DNA from: Selaginella tamariscina
Taxonomy: Eukaryota > Streptophyta > Lycopodiopsida > Selaginellales > Selaginellaceae
Direction: 5' to 3'
Assembly: GCA_003024785.1 (NCBI GenBank)
Contig: PUQB01000280.1
Location: 124,001 to 188,000, forward strand
Length of the DNA: 64,000 bases
A model generated the notes under the pieces. That model was not told the origin of the DNA and did no database searches. It saw only the letters and a program-made list of their open reading frames with translations. Shown here one piece after another: positions 49,224 to 61,957 of the stretch (positions are counted from its first letter, which is position 1; the number at the start of each line of letters is the position of its first letter). Both the position numbers and the translations under genes were made by a program.

Positions 49224-51002
49224 ATGTTCTCCGAGGTTGTACTCACACTTGCGACACTTGCGATACTACTTGTCATTTGGTGTGCAATTCACCGTCTGAG
49301 GCAGGCTGGTAAGCCAGGTTTCAAAACATGGCCTCTGCTCGGTGCAACTGTGGACATATTTGCTAATTACTACACTCTTCACGACTATATCCTGTGGAAC
49401 TTTCAAGTAAAAATACAAGCACCTTGTCTGCTCCTGTCCCTACGTACACCTATATCATTACTGCAGATCCTGCTAATGTAGAGCACATTCTCAAGACTAA
49501 CTTCCACAATTATCCAAAGGTAATTAACTCTCTCTCTTCCCTCTCTCTTGAGATGTACCAAACTACAGGGGAAAACGTTTCATGAGAGGTTTGAACCTCT
49601 TCTCGGGGACGGATATTCAATACAGACGGTGAGGATTGGAAGGTTCAACGTAAAACGGCAAGTATTCAGTTCTCATCTAGAGTTTTGAGAGACTATAGCT
49701 CAGGAGTGTTTAAGGAGTATGCACTGAAGCTTGCGGAGATCATCATTGATGCAGCAAATGCACATAAGACCTTGGACATGCAGGTGTGCGTTCGTGCGTG
49801 CGTGCGTGTGTGTAAAACGTAACTTTCTTATATGAAAGCAGGACTTATTGATGAGAATGGCAATTGAGACAATTTCCATCGTTGCTTTGGTGTTAATTGG
49901 TGTTCTTTGTGTTAAACTTCCGGAGAATGAGTTTGCGAGTGCTTTAGACAAATGCAATGGGATTATTTCGTACCGATTTGCAGATCCAATTTGGAAGCTT
50001 AGGAACCTCGTGGGGATAGGGGAGGAGCGACACCTTGATAAACACATAAGAACCATGAACAAGTTCATCTACAATGTCATAAGCCAAAGGAGACTGCAAA
50101 TCATGTCTGGACAGACAGTAAGTTTGTGTTTAGCTACTAATCACATTATTTATTGATGTTTAAGCAGGCAAAACAAGACTTATTATCAAGGTTCATGATG
50201 ATGGGGAGGATATATCAGACACTAACCTGCGGGATGTTGTTCTCAACTTCTTGATTGCAGGAAGAGATACTACTGCAGGAACATTGACGTATTTCATATA
50301 TATGATCACCACTCATCCATCGTGTGAACAGAGAATCAGGCAAGAGCTCATAGAGTTTGAACGTACCGAGGTGTCCGAGAAACCAACTCCAGCAGAAGAA
50401 GATGACCTACTCGGGTTGATCCGTAATTTCATGGAGCATTTAACGTATGATTCACTTTCAAAGCTCCAGTATCTCCATGCTGCAATCAACGAGACTCTCA
50501 GGCTCTATCCTGGAGTGCCCTGGTAAGCGTGTGCGTGCGTGCGTGTCACACACACGCTTCCGTAACTTGGTTGTGTGTATTTAGAACTTCAAGGGGATTT
50601 TGCGAAATGATATCCTTCCAGATGGTACCCAAGTGAAGCTGGTGATTATCTCGTTTTCCCTATTCAATGGGACGTATGAAATCGTTTGGGGAGAAGATGC
50701 AGCAGAGTTCCGCCTGAGAGATGGTTTAAGACGGGGAATGGGATTTCAACGTTTCACCCTTTAAATTCATAGCATTTCAGGTATTATATATATATAAATG
50801 TATTACACACGCACACACCTGTGTTACAGCAGGACACGTATATGCCTTGGGAAAGACAGTGCGTATTTGCAAATGAAGATGACAGCCGCTGTGTTTGCGA
50901 TTCTTCGAGTTTCAACTGGTTCCTAACCAGACCTTCAGTACCGCATGATGGCTACTTGGCATTGGCAATGGTCTGAAAGTTACCCCAAGAGTCGAAATCT
51001 AA
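49224..51002 (+). CDS. Cytochrome P450, CYP704-like (CYP86 clan)
   Basis: Membrane-anchored monooxygenase. The CYP704 group hydroxylates long-chain fatty acids for sporopollenin and cutin; the substrate here is inferred from resemblance only. The N-terminal anchor (residues 4-22) is followed by KPGFKTWPLLGATVD, TYTYIITADPANVEHILKTN, the I-helix FLIAGRDTTAGTLTYFIYM (A-G-x-D-T-T), ETLRLYP (ExxR), DILPDGTQVK and the heme loop RICLGKDSAYLQMK (Cys ligand). It ends NGLKVTPRVEI at 51002. Exons: 49224-49519, 49569-49783, 49842-50117, 50168-50522, 50585-50780 and about 50830-51002. One-base losses occur near 49410 (A-run), 49612 (after LLGDG), in the exon at 50650-50770, at the heme loop (50834) and near 50930. 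Otherwise conservation is excellent, so errors in the sequence are as likely as decay. Confidence 0.85.
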
Positions 51003-51478
51003 AACAGTAAAAATAAATATATCAATAAATAATAAACGTTTACTTGCCACGTGTGTTAGAAAAATCATGCTTAACTTGACACGTATGCGAGAATTCCTAG
51101 CATATGCAAAAGGAAAACTGTCACACGTGGCATATATGGTCGGAATCGAACCTAAGGCCTGTAAATATCGGAATGTTATCGTTACCGAACTTTCTGGATG
51201 AAATGAATCGGAGCCGTCCATTATTTTCGGTAGAGGTTTTAGGGTTACTATATTCTGCGTGTTGCAATTCTGTGTCGCGTCTTCGTCCTCGTGCCTCGAT
51301 TCAATCCGCGCTTTTGTTTTCAGGTATTCATTCGGAATTAGACGGGATTTCACAAGGATTGCGCAAATTACTAGGGTCAATCTGTGAAAATTTCATCTGC
51401 TTGATTCACTGCACGGTTTTACGCACAGAATTTCGTGTTAGGGTTCTTCAACTCAGCAGATTGGACGCGCGCTCAGCT
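51003..51478. other. Intergenic region and probable 5' UTR of the RING gene
   Basis: The 51220-51478 part looks like a transcribed leader (CT-rich, several ATGs, an AG-GT like border near 51324). The long plus-strand frame through it is not conserved in type. Confidence 0.4.
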
Positions 51479-52931
51479 ATGCCGACTCTCCTGTCCAGGG
51501 ATGCCAGCAAGAGGAAGAGGGTATGGCTGTTGCTTTCTATTGTCTGTTTTTTTGAGGTTTTGATAAACCCTAGTGTGATTGTGTGTGTTGGCTTTCAGGT
51601 GAACAGGAACGCCAAGCTTAAGCAGTTCAAATTGGATGCTAGGCGTGAGCAGTGGCTCTCAACAAGGTGTGCAATGTTATGTTTTATACTATTGTTTGTA
51701 TCTGAATATAGACAGATAGGATGGATGTGTGCGTATACACATATAGGCATCCAAGCTTTTTTTTGCAATACTGTAACAGTCAGTTATGCAACTATATATA
51801 TATATATATGTATGTATGTATGTATGTATCTACCGGTTCTTGTATTTGGATATACAGGATATATAAAGAGAGATACTTAGAGAGTGGGGTAGGCAGGGAG
51901 GGAGATATCATACATAATGTAATGGTAGAAACATAACATCCATGTTTGCATTCGTCAGGATGACTAAAGCTGTTCGCAACCAATCTCTTATATATTTATG
52001 GATTTTTATATTATTTGTTTATATGGAGATTATAATACAATGTAATGCCGGCTGCTGGTATTCTAGAAACATACATCATATTGGGCAGACATTGTTTACA
52101 TTCTTATATAACATTTTGTATCTAGAGTTATAGATTACATATATGTATATATGTATACATGCTTGCATATATATTATTATGAAGCATCTATGTGCTGCAT
52201 ATATATATTATATATGAAGCTGTTTGTTTTTCAGGTAAACAAGGGGTTTTGAATGGGGATTTGTCACCAGACTCTGTAATCCCAACAAAAGGAAATGAGC
52301 TGTGCGAACACACCGGGTCTGGAGAGGTGATGCCGAGTCGTGCGTCATAAACCAGGACGATCTGTTTGACGGTGACAAAGGCATGTGTAATTCTAACCCT
52401 GTAAGTAATTCCATTTGTTGCCTTAAGGGCGAGACTCCCAGAGAGTATCTCCTGGTTCTCCCCCAGTTCAACAGCCCATTGTTTTTAATCCGAAAAAGGG
52501 TGAAAAGGGCGGGAAGAGAAGGGTGAAAAAGGCTGAAAGGCTTGTGGAAGATGCTGACGATTGGGAAGCTGCTGCTGATGCTCTGGACTGTCAAATGATC
52601 TCAAGGAGCATAGTAGTGCTCCCAAGCGGGAGCATATTCCGGTTGTTAATCCGGAAGATACCAAGACTGAGAGTATTCCGGTGCCCAAGCCGAGGATGGC
52701 TTGGAGGGCGGACGACATCTCCCGTCCGTCTAGTCTTCCGAAGCTGAAGCAACCGGCATGGAGTTCTAACCGCCACGATGTGCCCACGTGTTGTCCGATA
52801 TGTGCGGAGGAGTTGGATAGTACGGACTCTTCATTTCTCCCTGCAGTTGCGGGTTCAGGATGTGTCTGTTTTGCTACCATCGGATCTCCGGTGAAGATGG
52901 ACGGTGTCCAGGGTGTAGGAGGCGTATATAG
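51479..52931 (+). CDS. RING-like zinc-finger protein, CNOT4/NOT4-type
   Basis: Plant RING family with a C-terminal zf-RING_4 domain, a probable ubiquitin ligase. Exon 1 (51479-51520) is MPTLLSRDASKRKR; exon 2 (51599-51666) is VNRNAKLKQFKLDARREQWL; a large third exon starts at 52235. The middle contains SDPDSVIPTK-like Ser-rich text, KRRVKKAERLVEDADDWEAA (about 52520) and MAWRADDISRPSSLPKL (about 52700). The C-terminus holds CPICAEELDSTDSSFL and then, after a one-base loss near 52841, CGFRMCLFCYHRISGEDGRC followed by PGCRRRI and a stop at 52931. The zinc ligands are therefore all present but split over two frames. Further frame changes occur at the exon 2-3 junction, near 52345 and near 52600. 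Family call is strong; gene symbol not assigned. Confidence 0.8.
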
Positions 52932-53557
52932 GGGCGTGGGGTTGAGGGCATAATATTAGACTCTTTTTGATTCGGGTTTTGTATATATGGATGCTTTTGC
53001 ATTATGAGTATATATAAGTTAGTTTTCAGAATGTTTGTTAGTAAATATATTGATAATTTTTCTGGAGTATGCGTGTGTATATCAAACTGTAAAGTATCAA
53101 TTTGAATTATTATAAATCTAAATATATTTTGAATACATTTTGCTGTAAATATATAATGTTGGACAGACTACTCTATATGTCTATATATGTCTGTATGGAG
53201 ACATTTAACGTGCACAACATGGCACTGTGTACTATGTCACGTTATACGTTTGGGATACACATGGCATTAATCATCTGACCATTGACCTTTAAATAATGTG
53301 GTATATATACACGTTGTATAACGTGGATATATAATACACGTGTAGAATTTAAATTATAATTTAAATTTTAAAGTTAATGGTTTTCTACCGACTGAGTGCA
53401 CTTTTAAATAACAAGATGTCGTGCGCCGTAACGGAAGTGTAGAAAAAGAACTGTTTACATTGACCGTTACATCGATAAAACCGTACAAGGCAAAAAAGGC
53501 GCCAAAAAGATACTGGAATATGCTGCTCACTAGAAAGAACAGGGGTTTTTTAGTTAA
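52932..53557. other. Intergenic
   Basis: AT-rich spacer between two plus-strand genes: 3' region of the RING gene and promoter of the glycosyltransferase gene. No specific elements assigned. Confidence 0.5.
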
Positions 53558-55680
53558 ATGCGCTTAGGGTTCTATGAGATGATGAGAAGAATGGTCACGT
53601 TCAGGCGGATGCGTACTCTTCTTGTTCCTCCGATCTTGGGCTTGGCATTCTTGATCCTCTGGAGCGCTTCCGTCAGGCTTCCTGTTTCGATTCTTGAAGA
53701 TCCTCTTCTCTGTCTGTCTTGTGGAGCTCACCATTCCGCCGTTTTGGAGCCGGCAGGCACTCAATCTACAGCAAGAAGACTCTTTCTTGGAGCCGAAGCT
53801 GCGGGAGGATGAACAAGTTCAAGGATTCGTAGATTTTCGGCCCAAAGTCGGCGCTTTGGACGACAATATGCAGCAGAACGTCTCGGAGGTTGAAGATTTT
53901 GATGAACACCTACAGCGGAATGCTTCTTTCTTGGAGTCGGAGACCTGGAATGAAGAAAAGGTTCAAGAATCCGACCATTTGCAGCGAAATGCCTCAGAAT
54001 CCGATCCGCGGATAAATGCCTCAGCCTTGCCGCAACTGTTTGTGCGCGGCTTCTTGGAGCGAAATGCCTCAATCTGGGAGATTGAGCAGCGCGAGGATAA
54101 ACAGGTTCAAGAATCCGCGATTGTGCAGCCTAAAAGCGGCTTCTTTGACGATAATCCACAGCGAAATGCCTCAATCTTGAAGATGGAGCGGGACGAAGAA
54201 CAAGTCGGCTCTTGGGAGCCGCAAGATCATGAGAGGTTCAAGAGTCGGACACTCTTGAGTCTGAAGTCACTGCATCGGCCGGCTCATCGGATGGTGATAT
54301 CGGCGAGGCATTTCAACGCTCAAGAATTCATCTTTAGGTTCTTCCGATCCGGAGACGGACCTGACTCGCGAGATTGCGATCAAAGAGGTTCAGAGATTGA
54401 TGAGTTTCATGCGGCAGCAGGTACCTCATCACCTGCAAAAGCCCAAGAACTCATCTTTGGAAGAATGCGGGAAGCGGAGAGTGTTCGTCTACGATCTTCC
54501 TTCGAAGTTCAACAGCGACTTGCTGGATCAGTGCGAATCGCTGCTTCCGTGGATGAGCATGTGCGAATTCATTCAGAACTCAGGTATGGGGAATCCTGTC
54601 TCGGATTCAAGCGGGTTTCTCTTGACTCCAAAGAATTCGTGGTTCAAGACTCATCAGTACGCTCTGGAGACGATCTTCCACGCGAGGATACTGGAGTACC
54701 CATGCAGAGTGTACGATCCCGCTCGTGCCGATGTGTATTACGTGCCGTATTACGCCGGCCTCGACGTACTGAGGTGGAACTTCGTGCAGAATGTGAGCAA
54801 TGAACGGCGGGATCGACTGGCAGGTGAGCTGCTAACATGGTTGGCGGGAAGCCCTCGTGGACAAACAGTGATAAGCGTGATCATCTCATAGCTCTGGGAA
54901 AATTTCTTGGGATTTCCGACGCATGTCATCGGAGGCAGCATGGGGAAACAACTTCCTTGCACAGTCGGAAATGTACAATGTGACTAAGCTTCTAATCGAG
55001 CGGCATCCATGGCATCCGAATGATGTCGGCGTGCCACATCCGACATTTTTTCATCCTTCATCCGACGTAGATATTGTGACATGCAAGAACAAGTGCTACG
55101 ACAGGAAACACGTCCGAGTCTCGTTTCCTTTGCCGGACAGCCGAGGCCCGGGCAGACGGAAAGCATACGTGGGGAGCTCATCCGTCAGTGTATGGCACTT
55201 CCTGAGGAGTGTCGGTTTCTGAACTGTGCAGATGGAGCCTGCTTCGGTCCCGAAGCAACTCTAGGTCTGTTTGTGACGTCAGATTTCTGTATGCAGCCAC
55301 CTGGCGATAGCCCAACGAGGAGGTCGGTGTTCGATTCCCTCTTAGCAGCCTGCATTCCGGTTTTCTTTGACCCGTTCACGGCATATTACCAGTACCCATG
55401 GCACCTTCCGGCAGATAGAGATGCATATTCCGTCTACGTTCCAGCAGAGTCCGTGAAGCCTGACGGAGTTAACGTGGTGGAGAAGCTTAAGAACATCTCT
55501 ATGGAGAAGAGGAGAGAGATGAGGAAGTACATTGTGGAGAGTATTCTTCCCGGGATAACGTATGCTCAGCCCGGTTCCAGGTTAGTCAAGTTTGATGATG
55601 CATTTGATATTGCAATTAGAAATGCCATTGCGAGGGCAGCTTCAAAGGAGATTTATTACTCCAAGGAGCTCATCACTTGA
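53558..55680 (+). CDS. Exostosin-family glycosyltransferase GT47, MUR3-like (apparently intronless)
   Basis: Type II Golgi membrane enzyme. The family includes xyloglucan galactosyltransferases; the exact sugar is not predictable here. N-terminal Arg-rich tail, then a membrane segment (TLLVPPILGLAFLILW, residues 20-35). A long stem follows (53760-54300) with repeated QRNAS-type sequons, then the catalytic part: RRVFVYDLPSKFNSDLL, ADVYYVPYYAGLDVLRW, GNNFLAQSEMYNVTKLLIER, DVGVPHPTFFHPSSD, RPSLVSFAGQPRPGQTESIR and SPTRRSVFDSLLAACIPVFF. It ends KEIYYSKELIT at 55680. One-base frameshifts are needed near 53750, in 54240-54330, near 54855-54895 (before the ISWDFRR motif) and near 55082, where TG stands for the Trp codon of WQEQV. 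Otherwise the family's conserved blocks are in order and complete. Confidence 0.85.
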
Positions 55681-56249
55681 GAGCTAGTTAGTTACATAAT
55701 GCACCTCCAGAAATCATAGGGAGGTTTTATTGCCTTATGGTTGGACAAACACAGTGGAACATGTCGAGAAGGAAGAAAACTCTACTTGTCTTTTTGAGTT
55801 TGTCTTTCCATGGGCATGCACTGGTTCAGGGTTCATAACTGGGGAACTGGTTTAACCGGGAACCCTCTATACGCCCCTAGAAAATTTGAAGTTACTTTTT
55901 GCCCCTCAGAATTTACATAATTTATTAATATACAAATTTTACCCCTTCACATATGTCACACGCATGTGTATGTATATACACATGCGTATATGTATATGTT
56001 TGTGTGTGTGGAGGTTCTAGTTCGACGACTTCATGGTTGAAGATGTTTTAAATAGATTAAATAACACATTTAAATTAATTAATCCAACGGTTTCAGTGTC
56101 TTAAATAACTTAACACACCCCACTGGTATTGTTTAGTTTCCTGCGGCGTGGAACTCCTTAATATAAGTCTTGTAATGCACATTTGTACCTGGAGTAGAGC
56201 CTTTTTATGCATATATCCAAGACCCCATGTGTATAGGAGAACTCTCTTA
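55681..56249. other. Intergenic between convergent genes
   Basis: 3' regions of the glycosyltransferase gene (+) and the Di19 gene (-). Contains short CA/TG tracts (55960-56010) and nothing coding. Confidence 0.6.
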
Positions 56250-57744
<1,495 letters not shown>

Positions 57745-58128
57745 AGTAGCTTAAAACCGTAAATGCAGCCGATAATCTCTACTGAAATACTTCAACATAT
57801 GAGAAATCAGTGATACAGAAACACATACTGTCTGTAACTACAGTATCTTAAAGATGAGGGAAAATCGAGGCAATTAAGTATGAATTTTATGTAAATCTGT
57901 GAATATAATCAAAATGGGGACCAAAATGAGGAGATTAGACATATGAATCTAAATTACCTAAAAAATACCAAATTGGAGAAGAAACGGAAGGCCCTAGCGG
58001 TAGCTTGTATTCTTCGTCGCTATGGCGTCCTTCTCCGAAGCAAAAGTGGGATCCCAGACCTAGAATCCCGAACCTGCGGTTACCGTGCCACGCGGCCGCG
58101 GCGATCTTTCCACTACAACTGATTTTCT

Positions 58129-58138
58129 GCCACGTGGC
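58129..58138. promoter_or_regulatory. G-box/ABRE-type site upstream of Di19
   Basis: Perfect palindrome GCCACGTGGC about 385 bases upstream of the Di19 start. The CACGTG core with flanking GCC is a classic bZIP/ABF target, fitting a dehydration-response gene; binding is inference. Confidence 0.5.
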
Positions 58139-58159
58139 GCCGCCCAGAGTTGACTTGAT

Positions 58160-58335
58160 CTGATATGATATGATTTGATGCTTAAAGGTTGTTTTTTATT
58201 AAGTTAAAATAAAGCTAGTTAATATGATATGATTCTGATGCTTAAAGGTTTACTTTTATTAATATTTAAAAATAAAGCTTAATATGATATGATTCTGAAG
58301 GTTATTTTTATTGATTTAAAATAAAGCTAGTTAAT
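58160..58335 (+). repeat. Tandem repeat, three copies of about 58 bases
   Basis: Unit TATGATATGATTCTGATGCT plus TAAAGGTT and AAAATAAAGCTAGTTAA. Starts near 58165, 58221 and 58281. Confidence 0.8.
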
Positions 58336-58931
58336 AAATTAATATTATAAGTACAGTTTTCCAATATATACCGCATGGAAAGTAGTCATAAAGTTTTAAA
58401 AGTTCACTTATCAACATCAAATATTTTGTTGATATCTTGATTGATTTTTCAATCATTTTAATTATAGGGAAAATTCTTCAGATAACGTAATTACACAATT
58501 GACTCGTGTTTTTACAATTCAATAATTTCATATATATATAAATCAAATATTCATTTAAATTCATGAATTTAATTTAGAGCAATGAATCAGATTAATTCCA
58601 TTTAATGCTTTATCTATTTATAATTTAAATAATGCTTTAAAATGAATTATTTATTTATCTAATTCATAAGGATACTTATAGCTTAAATTATTTAATTCTT
58701 GAATACTTATTTAACCATTTATTTAAGTTTTATATTTTCCTTAATTATATTAAACATTGCACCAACTATAAGCATTTTAAAACATACTAGATATTTATTA
58801 CATTCTAATAACATAATTATATTAGAATATCCACACACACAAAACCTCACACTGGGAACGCATGTAAAATACAATACACAAAATCAATAGCGTGCCTGAG
58901 GTACGTGCTTCTTAAATTTACAAATCCATGG

Positions 58932-60164
58932 TTACACAAGTAAATTACTTAGAAATCCAATAAACAAACACAGAAATGTGCATATGGAGATTACTGCCGA
59001 CAGAATCAATGTGTCCTGGGATTTTTTCCTTCGTATTGCCGCTATAGTGTGACTTACCTGATTAAATAATTAATAACATTTGTGCGTGCATGTGTGTGTG
59101 TGTGTGAGAGAGAGATGCTTACTGTTGGGAGAAAGCTCCTAAGCTGTTTATTTTAAATCCGATGTTTCCAAATAGGGTTTCTCTGTGTTGATAATACGCT
59201 TAGAGTTGCCTGGGCTTGGCCTATTACCGAGTCTATCTGCAAAATCAAACGAGATGTATCAAGTTTATCATTGCACACACAACACACACACACACATTTA
59301 CATACATATGTGTGTGCACTTATATTGTATTTATATATGGTTCGTGGCGTTTGACTTGTTTAAGTAAAATCACTTCAATAATGGATGAAAGCCAATCCCT
59401 ACGAATATAATATAATTATTTACATAATTAAACTAAGAGTGAAATAGAAAGCCCAACGACTGATTCAGAATTGTACATCTATATGAAAGATAACGATATA
59501 TGCTCATATATGTATGCCTGAGCATGTGTCTACACCACACACACACACACACATATATAACCTGAGCTGTAGAACTTTGAACGGAGCTTCTCTCTTGAAT
59601 TAACGGATCACTTCTACATTTCTTTGAACAGGAGAACCATATGAATGGAACAATTCTGCATGCTCCGGTTGTTCTTTGCGGTAGCCGTTTCCTCCTAAAT
59701 CCTGCAAAACAAACGTGTATGTGTGTGTGTGCCGTGCGTGTTATAATTGACGAGTGTATACAAGTAACATGTATATAAATATAATGTAAACCTGAACGAA
59801 GTCTTCATAGATGTTGGAATGCCGAGTTAATGTGTGTGAAACAATGTCGGAGCCAAGAGCCGACATTAATGACTGCATACTCGAATTCGTCTGTTGCAAA
59901 TTGTGCAAAAGCCGCTCAATCTCAGCTTCTATTTCTTCCCCGGACTGATCCAGCCTCCCAAATGGTGCAAGCTTCGCATCAATCTCATTCTCAAGCCTCC
60001 TAGCCTGTACATCATTAGAAAAATCCCCATAAATCGTGGAACTCCCCACAAATCTCTCAGAAATCCCATAAATCTATCAAAATCCCCGATTCTTAAGATC
60101 CCATAGTTACCTGCTTCCGCAGATCGTCCCACCCGGTTCCTGTAAACTTTGGATCCAGCGCCAT
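58932..60164 (-). CDS. Golgi SNARE, GOS1/GOS28 family (plant GOS11/GOS12 type)
   Basis: Tail-anchored Qb-SNARE for ER-Golgi and intra-Golgi fusion. Exons: 60164-60111 (MALDPKFTGTGWDDLRKQ), 60004-59792 (ARRLENEIDAKLAPF, then IERLLHNLQQTNSSM), 59701-59562 (FRR, EHAELF, LIQERSSVQSSTAQ), 59236-59123 (IDSVIGQAQATLSVLSTQ, then LFGNIGFKINSLGAFSQQ) and 59057-58932. The last exon is the core SNARE end TIAAIRRKKSQDTLILSAVI, then a C-terminal membrane anchor ICTFLCLFIGFLSNLLV and a stop. The first two exons are exactly in phase. Exon 3 needs two frame changes and exon 4 one (CAGAGAAACC near 59190). Length and order fit the family, about 225 residues. Confidence 0.9.
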
Positions 60165-60235
60165 GTTCCAAGCCCTAATTCGTAAACCCTACTTAACACT
60201 AATGTACCTTATTTATATTCCTACATACATACATA

Positions 60236-60293
<58 letters not shown>

Positions 60294-60731
60294 ATGTATA
60301 CAGAAAGTATACAGGTTTATATTATGGTGCGATATCAAATAAACCTCTCTCTCTCCTCTCTCTCTCTCTCAAACGCACACGGATTCATGCAACGCGAAAC
60401 GTAAGACAATTTGCATTTAGCTGTTTTAGCCTAAACAGGCAAAATCCTCCAAAACTTCTCTTCTATACACAAACTTTACATAGACGAGGCGATATACTCC
60501 AATACTGTCTCCTACACCTCGAAGTATCGCTATACCAAACTAGTGTTAAAGCTGCTTCCTTAAATTTTATATGCGCACGTGCGTGTGCGCGTGCGTGTGT
60601 GTTATATCAAAGAAATATCATTAAACATGTACTGAAGATTTTAAGTATCTATTAAACAAACACACAAGTGCGTATATGTGTCTGTGAGCTAGAGTGTCAC
60701 AGACACGCGCATGCACGCACGCACTCAGTAC
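60165..60731. other. Intergenic with CT microsatellites
   Basis: Contains an uninterrupted (CT)n run at 60238-60290 and shorter CT tracts at 60344-60370. A third exon of the RER1-like gene may lie here, but I could not identify it. Confidence 0.6.
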
Positions 60732-61017
60732 CTTTAATCGTAGGATGCGTCTCTGCGTGATGACTCCCCAAATGCACTTTCTGAAAGTGAACGGCAAGAA
60801 AACGAACAGCCATGGCCAAGAGTCAAACACCGGAACAGCGTCAGGACATGAGCAAGCAATGTAGCAATCGTCATGTTATACCTGCAAAAGACGAAGTTTT
60901 ACAGCATATATACGTTAACATAAAATGAAGAATAACAACTTTCAATCAGAAATCTTGCGAAGTTTAACATTATGAGGATGCTGGGCATATATCAAGAATA
61001 TAACTATCTAGTGAAAA

Positions 61018-61054
<37 letters not shown>

Positions 61055-61709
61055 GCACACACACAGACGCAAGCACGCACACAAAAACACACAAGATTCC
61101 TTTAGCGAATCTACAAAAAACTGTGCTTCTGGAAAGAAACTAGTAGGAAAAACAATTGCAACGGGATTTCCGTGGGAAACAAATCGAGATTTGTTGGAAG
61201 AAAACCGGTACAGTACAAAACTCACGGATTTTCCAGCAAAACCAAAGAAAAAAGCGATTTTCTAGAAATCACCAAGAAATGAAATAAATCAATGGCGCTA
61301 TCGTATCCGTGGTAAAAATCACGGATTTTCCAGCACAATCATGACGAAAGACGTGATTTTCTAGAAATCGCAAGGAACTGCATGCGGAGGAGGAAAAATC
61401 AATGGCACTATCATATCCGTGGCGAAAAGACACGATTTTGCAAGCAAGAAACATGAAATGCGAGAGGACTCACCAGTAATCGCGCCTGATACGCCTGTTG
61501 ATTGTTATCGGAAGCACTGGCCTAAGAAATGTATATTCAACGAAGAACGCCAGGGCACACTCAAGGAAGTAGATCCCGAGGCCAACGCCGACAACATAGA
61601 AACGCTTCAGCACAAAAATCCGCACGAAGAACAGGAGTGCCAGGACGGTGAATGCGATCCATTTGAGCAGCAGCTCTAGAAATGCGCCATCCGATTGCCG
61701 CAGATCCAT
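60732..61709 (-). CDS. Divergent RER1-like protein (tandem paralogue of RER1)
   Basis: Related to RER1, the Golgi receptor that returns ER membrane proteins. Exon 1 (61709-61474) begins MDLRQSDGAFLELLLKWIAF, then LKRFYVVGVGLGIYFLE, matching the RER1 core [15 protein letters not shown] but far diverged. It ends ...DYW split TG|G, the same intron phase as RER1 exon 1. Exon 2 (60881-60732) reads YNMTIATLLAHVLTLF, then VFDSWPWLFVFLPF, with a one-base loss near 60833; phase agrees if that base is restored. It lacks about 35 residues of the RER1 N-terminus and the last exon was not found. It could be a decaying duplicate or a diverged gene. Confidence 0.65.
61255..61440 (+). repeat. Two-copy tandem repeat of about 110 bases in the RER1-like intron
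   Basis: GATTTTCTAGAAATC, then AATCAATGGC(A/G)CTATC and ATATCCGTGG or GTATCCGTGG recur in the same order at about 61256 and 61351. The shared GATTTTCCAGCA phrase also occurs at 61227 and 61322. Confidence 0.75.
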
Positions 61710-61957
61710 CCTTACCTTATCTATCTCTTGCTACTGCATCCACAAACGCGCGCGCTTTAGGGCCCTCGACGACACTTATGTTTTCGAAATGTAGGTACGG
61801 ACAATGCAGCTGGACGGCTGCGATCAGACAACGGGTACGATGCCATCTAGACGGCTGCGATCAATAGTATCTTTTTAACGGCTAGGATGATTAGTACCAT
61901 GAAAGGCAAAATTTTCAAATCTTTACAACATATTGTTTAAATATACAAGTAAGCTCT

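Larger units (their letters stand above)
57745..58931. other. Di19 promoter region and spacer to GOS1
   Basis: GC-rich 57990-58145 (near the probable transcription start, with the G-box), then AT-rich DNA with no gene. A three-copy tandem of about 58 bases lies inside. Confidence 0.5.

Noticed and set aside
51104..51880. 258-codon plus-strand protein
   Set aside because: It runs through the leader, two introns and short exons of the RING gene; only small in-frame parts (MPTLLSRD, VNRNAKLK) are real.
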